Source of the DNA: Agelas oroides
Lineage: Eukaryota > Porifera > Demospongiae > Agelasida > Agelasidae
Length of the DNA: 64,000 nt
Direction: 5' to 3'
Assembly (NCBI GenBank): GCA_949130485.1
Contig: OX422184.1
Coordinates: forward strand, 7,668,655-7,732,654
Under the pieces are notes generated by a model. The model did no database searches. It was not told the origin of the DNA and saw only the letters and a list, made by a program, of their open reading frames with translations. The stretch's first letter is position 1. The number at the start of each line of letters is the position of its first letter. The translations under genes were made by a program, and so were the position numbers. This document shows positions 61,988-64,000 of this stretch, in pieces.

Positions 61988-62689
61988 TAAACACCGTTAT
62001 ATACACCGTGGAAGTCTTCTGAAGCTCATGCAGGCCTCTTTGAGTACTGTGAAGGTTTGTAAAGGTAGTTTTCACCACAGGGGAAGCCTCTGAAGCTCAT
62101 GTAGGCCTGTTTAAGTGCGGGGAAAGATTCAAAATGTCGTTTTAGCCACCGTGGACGTCTTCTAATGCTCGTAAAGGCCTGTTGAAGTTCCGTGAAGGTT
62201 TGTAAACATAGTTTTCTCCACTGTAGAAGTCTTCTGAAGCTCATGTAGGCCTGTTTAATTGCGGGGAAAAATTCAAAACATCGTTTTAACCACCGTGGAG
62301 GTTTTCTAATGCTCGTGAAAGCTTGTTTGAGTACCTTGAAGGTTTCTAAACACCGTTATATACACCGTGGAAGTCTTCTGAAGCTCATGCAGGCCTCTTT
62401 GAGTACTGTGAAGGTTTGTAAAGGTAGTTTTCACCACAGGGGAAGCCTCTGAAGCTCATGTAGGCCTGTTTAAGTGCGGGGAAAGATTCAAAATGTCGTT
62501 TTAGCCACCGTGGACGTCTTCTAATGCTCGTAAAGGCCTGTTGAAGTTCCGTGAAGGTTTGTAAACATAGTTTTCTCCACTGTAGAAGTCTTCTGAAGCT
62601 CATGTAGGCCAGTTAAATTGCGGGGAAAAATTGAAAACATCGTTTTAACCATCGTGGAGGTTTTCTAATGCTCGTGAAAGCTTGTTTAA
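61988..62689 (-). repeat. 359-bp tandem duplication (two copies)
   Basis: The block from TAAACACCGTTATATACACC at 61988 repeats at 62347. It spans five monomers. The second copy is cut by the MITE at TTAA; the matching place in copy 1 reads TTGAG, so the insertion came after, or independently of, the duplication. Confidence 0.85.
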
Positions 62690-63308
62690 CCCTTTTAGCC
62701 CGACGCGCATGCGCAGAAATCGATCTCGTGGTTACGAGAGAAGCTAATAAAAAATGGCGATTTTGTGTAGTGTTGATTCATTACGTTATATCTTTTAAAA
62801 TAGCTGAGTTCAGGCAATGATAGTTAGGCTTAGCTTAGTTGAAAACAAACGTGCTTTACTCAGAATGTAGTCAGAAGACCTGCTAGTGAAGTCCGAAGAA
62901 GCTACAACGGTGGAAACGTAGGTACCCGCTGTGTACTTGAAAATGACCGATAATACACGGCAAAAGTTGGCAGAGATTTCCAGCGAAGGTACGTTTCAAC
63001 TGTCGTTGACACGATTAGATAGTATCTAGACGATAGAACATGTAGCGTGTGGATATAAGCTGTACTGTGGCCAACTACGATCGGCAGGCAAACTTCGAAC
63101 GCGATTTTCAGGGGAAGTCCCTATAGGACACAGCAGCTAATTATGCTTAGATTGACTTCCTGTTACACGTAATAACGAACTCTAAGTCCAAAAAGGCGCA
63201 GCGATCACGATAAATAGCGGAAGCGAAGTGCGGGCGCATTTGGCCGCTATCGGGTGTAATGGTCAAGAAATTTCGCGGGCGCATTTGGCCGCTATCGGGT
63301 GTAATGGG
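62690..63308. mobile_element. piggyBac-like MITE (non-autonomous), 619 bp
   Basis: The insert is flanked by TTAA (62686-62689 and 63309-63312). Removing it with one TTAA restores the monomer sequence GCTTGTTTAAGTAC. The ends read CCCTTTTAGCCCGA and, as reverse complement, CCCATTACACCCGA. TTAA targets and CCC-starting inverted ends are typical of the piggyBac superfamily, whose transposase excises precisely. No transposase frame is present, so it must have moved in trans. A 10-bp palindrome GCGCATGCGC lies near the left end (62705-62714). Confidence 0.87.
63230..63307 (+). repeat. Two 33-bp direct repeats at the right end of the MITE
   Basis: The segment starting GCGGGCGCATTTGGCC and ending GGGTGTAATGG occurs at 63230-63262 and 63275-63307, 45 bp apart. 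The outer copy forms the right terminus and the inner one is a duplicate of it. Subterminal duplicates of this kind can serve as extra transposase-binding sites. Confidence 0.85.
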
Positions 63309-64000
63309 TTAAGTACTGTGAAGGTTTCTAAACACCGTTTTACCCACAGAAGAAGTCTTCCGAAGCTCGTGCAGGCCTGTTTAAGTACCGTGGAAGCTTG
63401 TAAACGTAGTTTTCACCACTGTAGAAGTCTCTGATGATCTTGCAGGCCTGTTTAAGTAACGAGAAGGTTTGTAAACGTATTTTTCATCAGTGTAGAAGTC
63501 TCAAGGTTCAAAACGTCGTTTTTAACACCGTGGACCTTTCTAATGCTCGTGAAAGCCAGTTTAAGTACCGTGAAGGTTTTTAAACACCGTTATACACACC
63601 GTGGAAGTCTTCTGAAGCTCATGCAGGCATGTTTCAGTACTGTGAAGGTTTGTAAACGTAGTTTTCACCACTGTGGAAGCCTCTGAAGCTAATGTAGGCC
63701 TGTTTAAGTGCGGGAAAAGATTCAAAACATCGTTCTAGCAACCGTGGAGGTCTTCTAATGCTCGTGAAGGTCTGTTGAAGTTCCGAGAATATTTGTAAAC
63801 ACAGTTATACACACCGTGGAAGTCTTCTGAAGCTCATGCAGGCCTGTTTATGTACTGTGATGGTTTGTAAACGTATTTTACACCATTGTAGAAGGCTCTG
63901 AAGCTCATGTAGGCCAGTTTAAGTGCGGGGAAAGATTCAAAACATCGTTTTAGCCACCGTGGACGTCTTCTAATGCTCGTGAAGGCCTGTTGAAATACCG
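63309..64000 (-). repeat. ~72-bp satellite array, reverse block 6 (runs off the window)
   Basis: The array continues in phase with the monomer cut by the piggyBac-like MITE and runs past the window end. The short open stretch reading from the MITE into the satellite (63228-63434) is a chance junction frame. Confidence 0.93.

Larger units (their letters stand above)
52951..62689 (-). repeat. ~72-bp satellite array, reverse block 5
   Basis: Reverse array of about 9.7 kb with several internal duplications listed separately. It is interrupted by the piggyBac-like MITE at a TTAA within a monomer. No gene is seen. Confidence 0.94.

Noticed and set aside
1077..64000. CENP-B box in the monomer
   Set aside because: I could not find the TTCG-N4-A-N2-CGGG core at a fixed monomer position; the conserved dyads are different sequences.

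Overview
The window is metazoan nuclear DNA that is almost entirely satellite. About 54 kb of the 64 kb consists of one family of roughly 72-bp tandem monomers, interrupted by transposable elements. I see no host protein-coding gene, no tRNA or rRNA gene and no CRISPR array. The only credible coding sequence is the C-terminal part of a non-LTR retrotransposon reverse transcriptase at the left edge. Its C-terminus, with a CxC-x-x-C motif, resembles LINE proteins I associate with sponges and other marine invertebrates. This is only a weak guess at the organism.

Layout. 1-1076: 3' end of a LINE, with RT C-terminus, 3' UTR and an (AAT)n tail. 1077-24793: satellite in 'forward' orientation. 24794-26480: satellite in reverse orientation. 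26486-31462: a 5-kb non-satellite insert bounded by inverted palindromic ends. It carries a 186-bp minisatellite and a nested 450-bp MITE with 96-bp inverted arms. 31475-35178: reverse satellite. 35179-37551: a 2.4-kb foldback element with arms of about 550-660 bp, a target-site duplication and a third internal arm copy. 37552-39017: reverse satellite. 39018-48772: forward satellite. The array then switches strand at about 48773, 48917, 51606, 52571 and 52951. It continues in reverse to the window end, broken by a 619-bp piggyBac-like MITE at 62690-63308 with a TTAA duplication.

Satellite structure. At least eight diverged monomer types (mostly 71-72 bp, two shortened to about 60-62 bp) are arranged in mixed higher-order patterns. 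Recent tandem duplications of 1350, 1482, 801, 370 and 359 bp are superimposed, with older displaced duplications of about 8.7 kb and 2.8 kb. Most monomer types keep several short dyads at fixed positions, including AAAAC-N3-GTTTW and CCAC-N-GTGG. Because 72 is divisible by three, many short open frames with a 24-residue period appear on both strands. I treat them as by-products of the satellite, not genes.

Interpretation (inference). The array looks like centromeric, pericentromeric or other heterochromatic satellite that evolves by unequal exchange and inversion and collects transposons. Transcription through the inverted blocks would give long self-complementary RNA.
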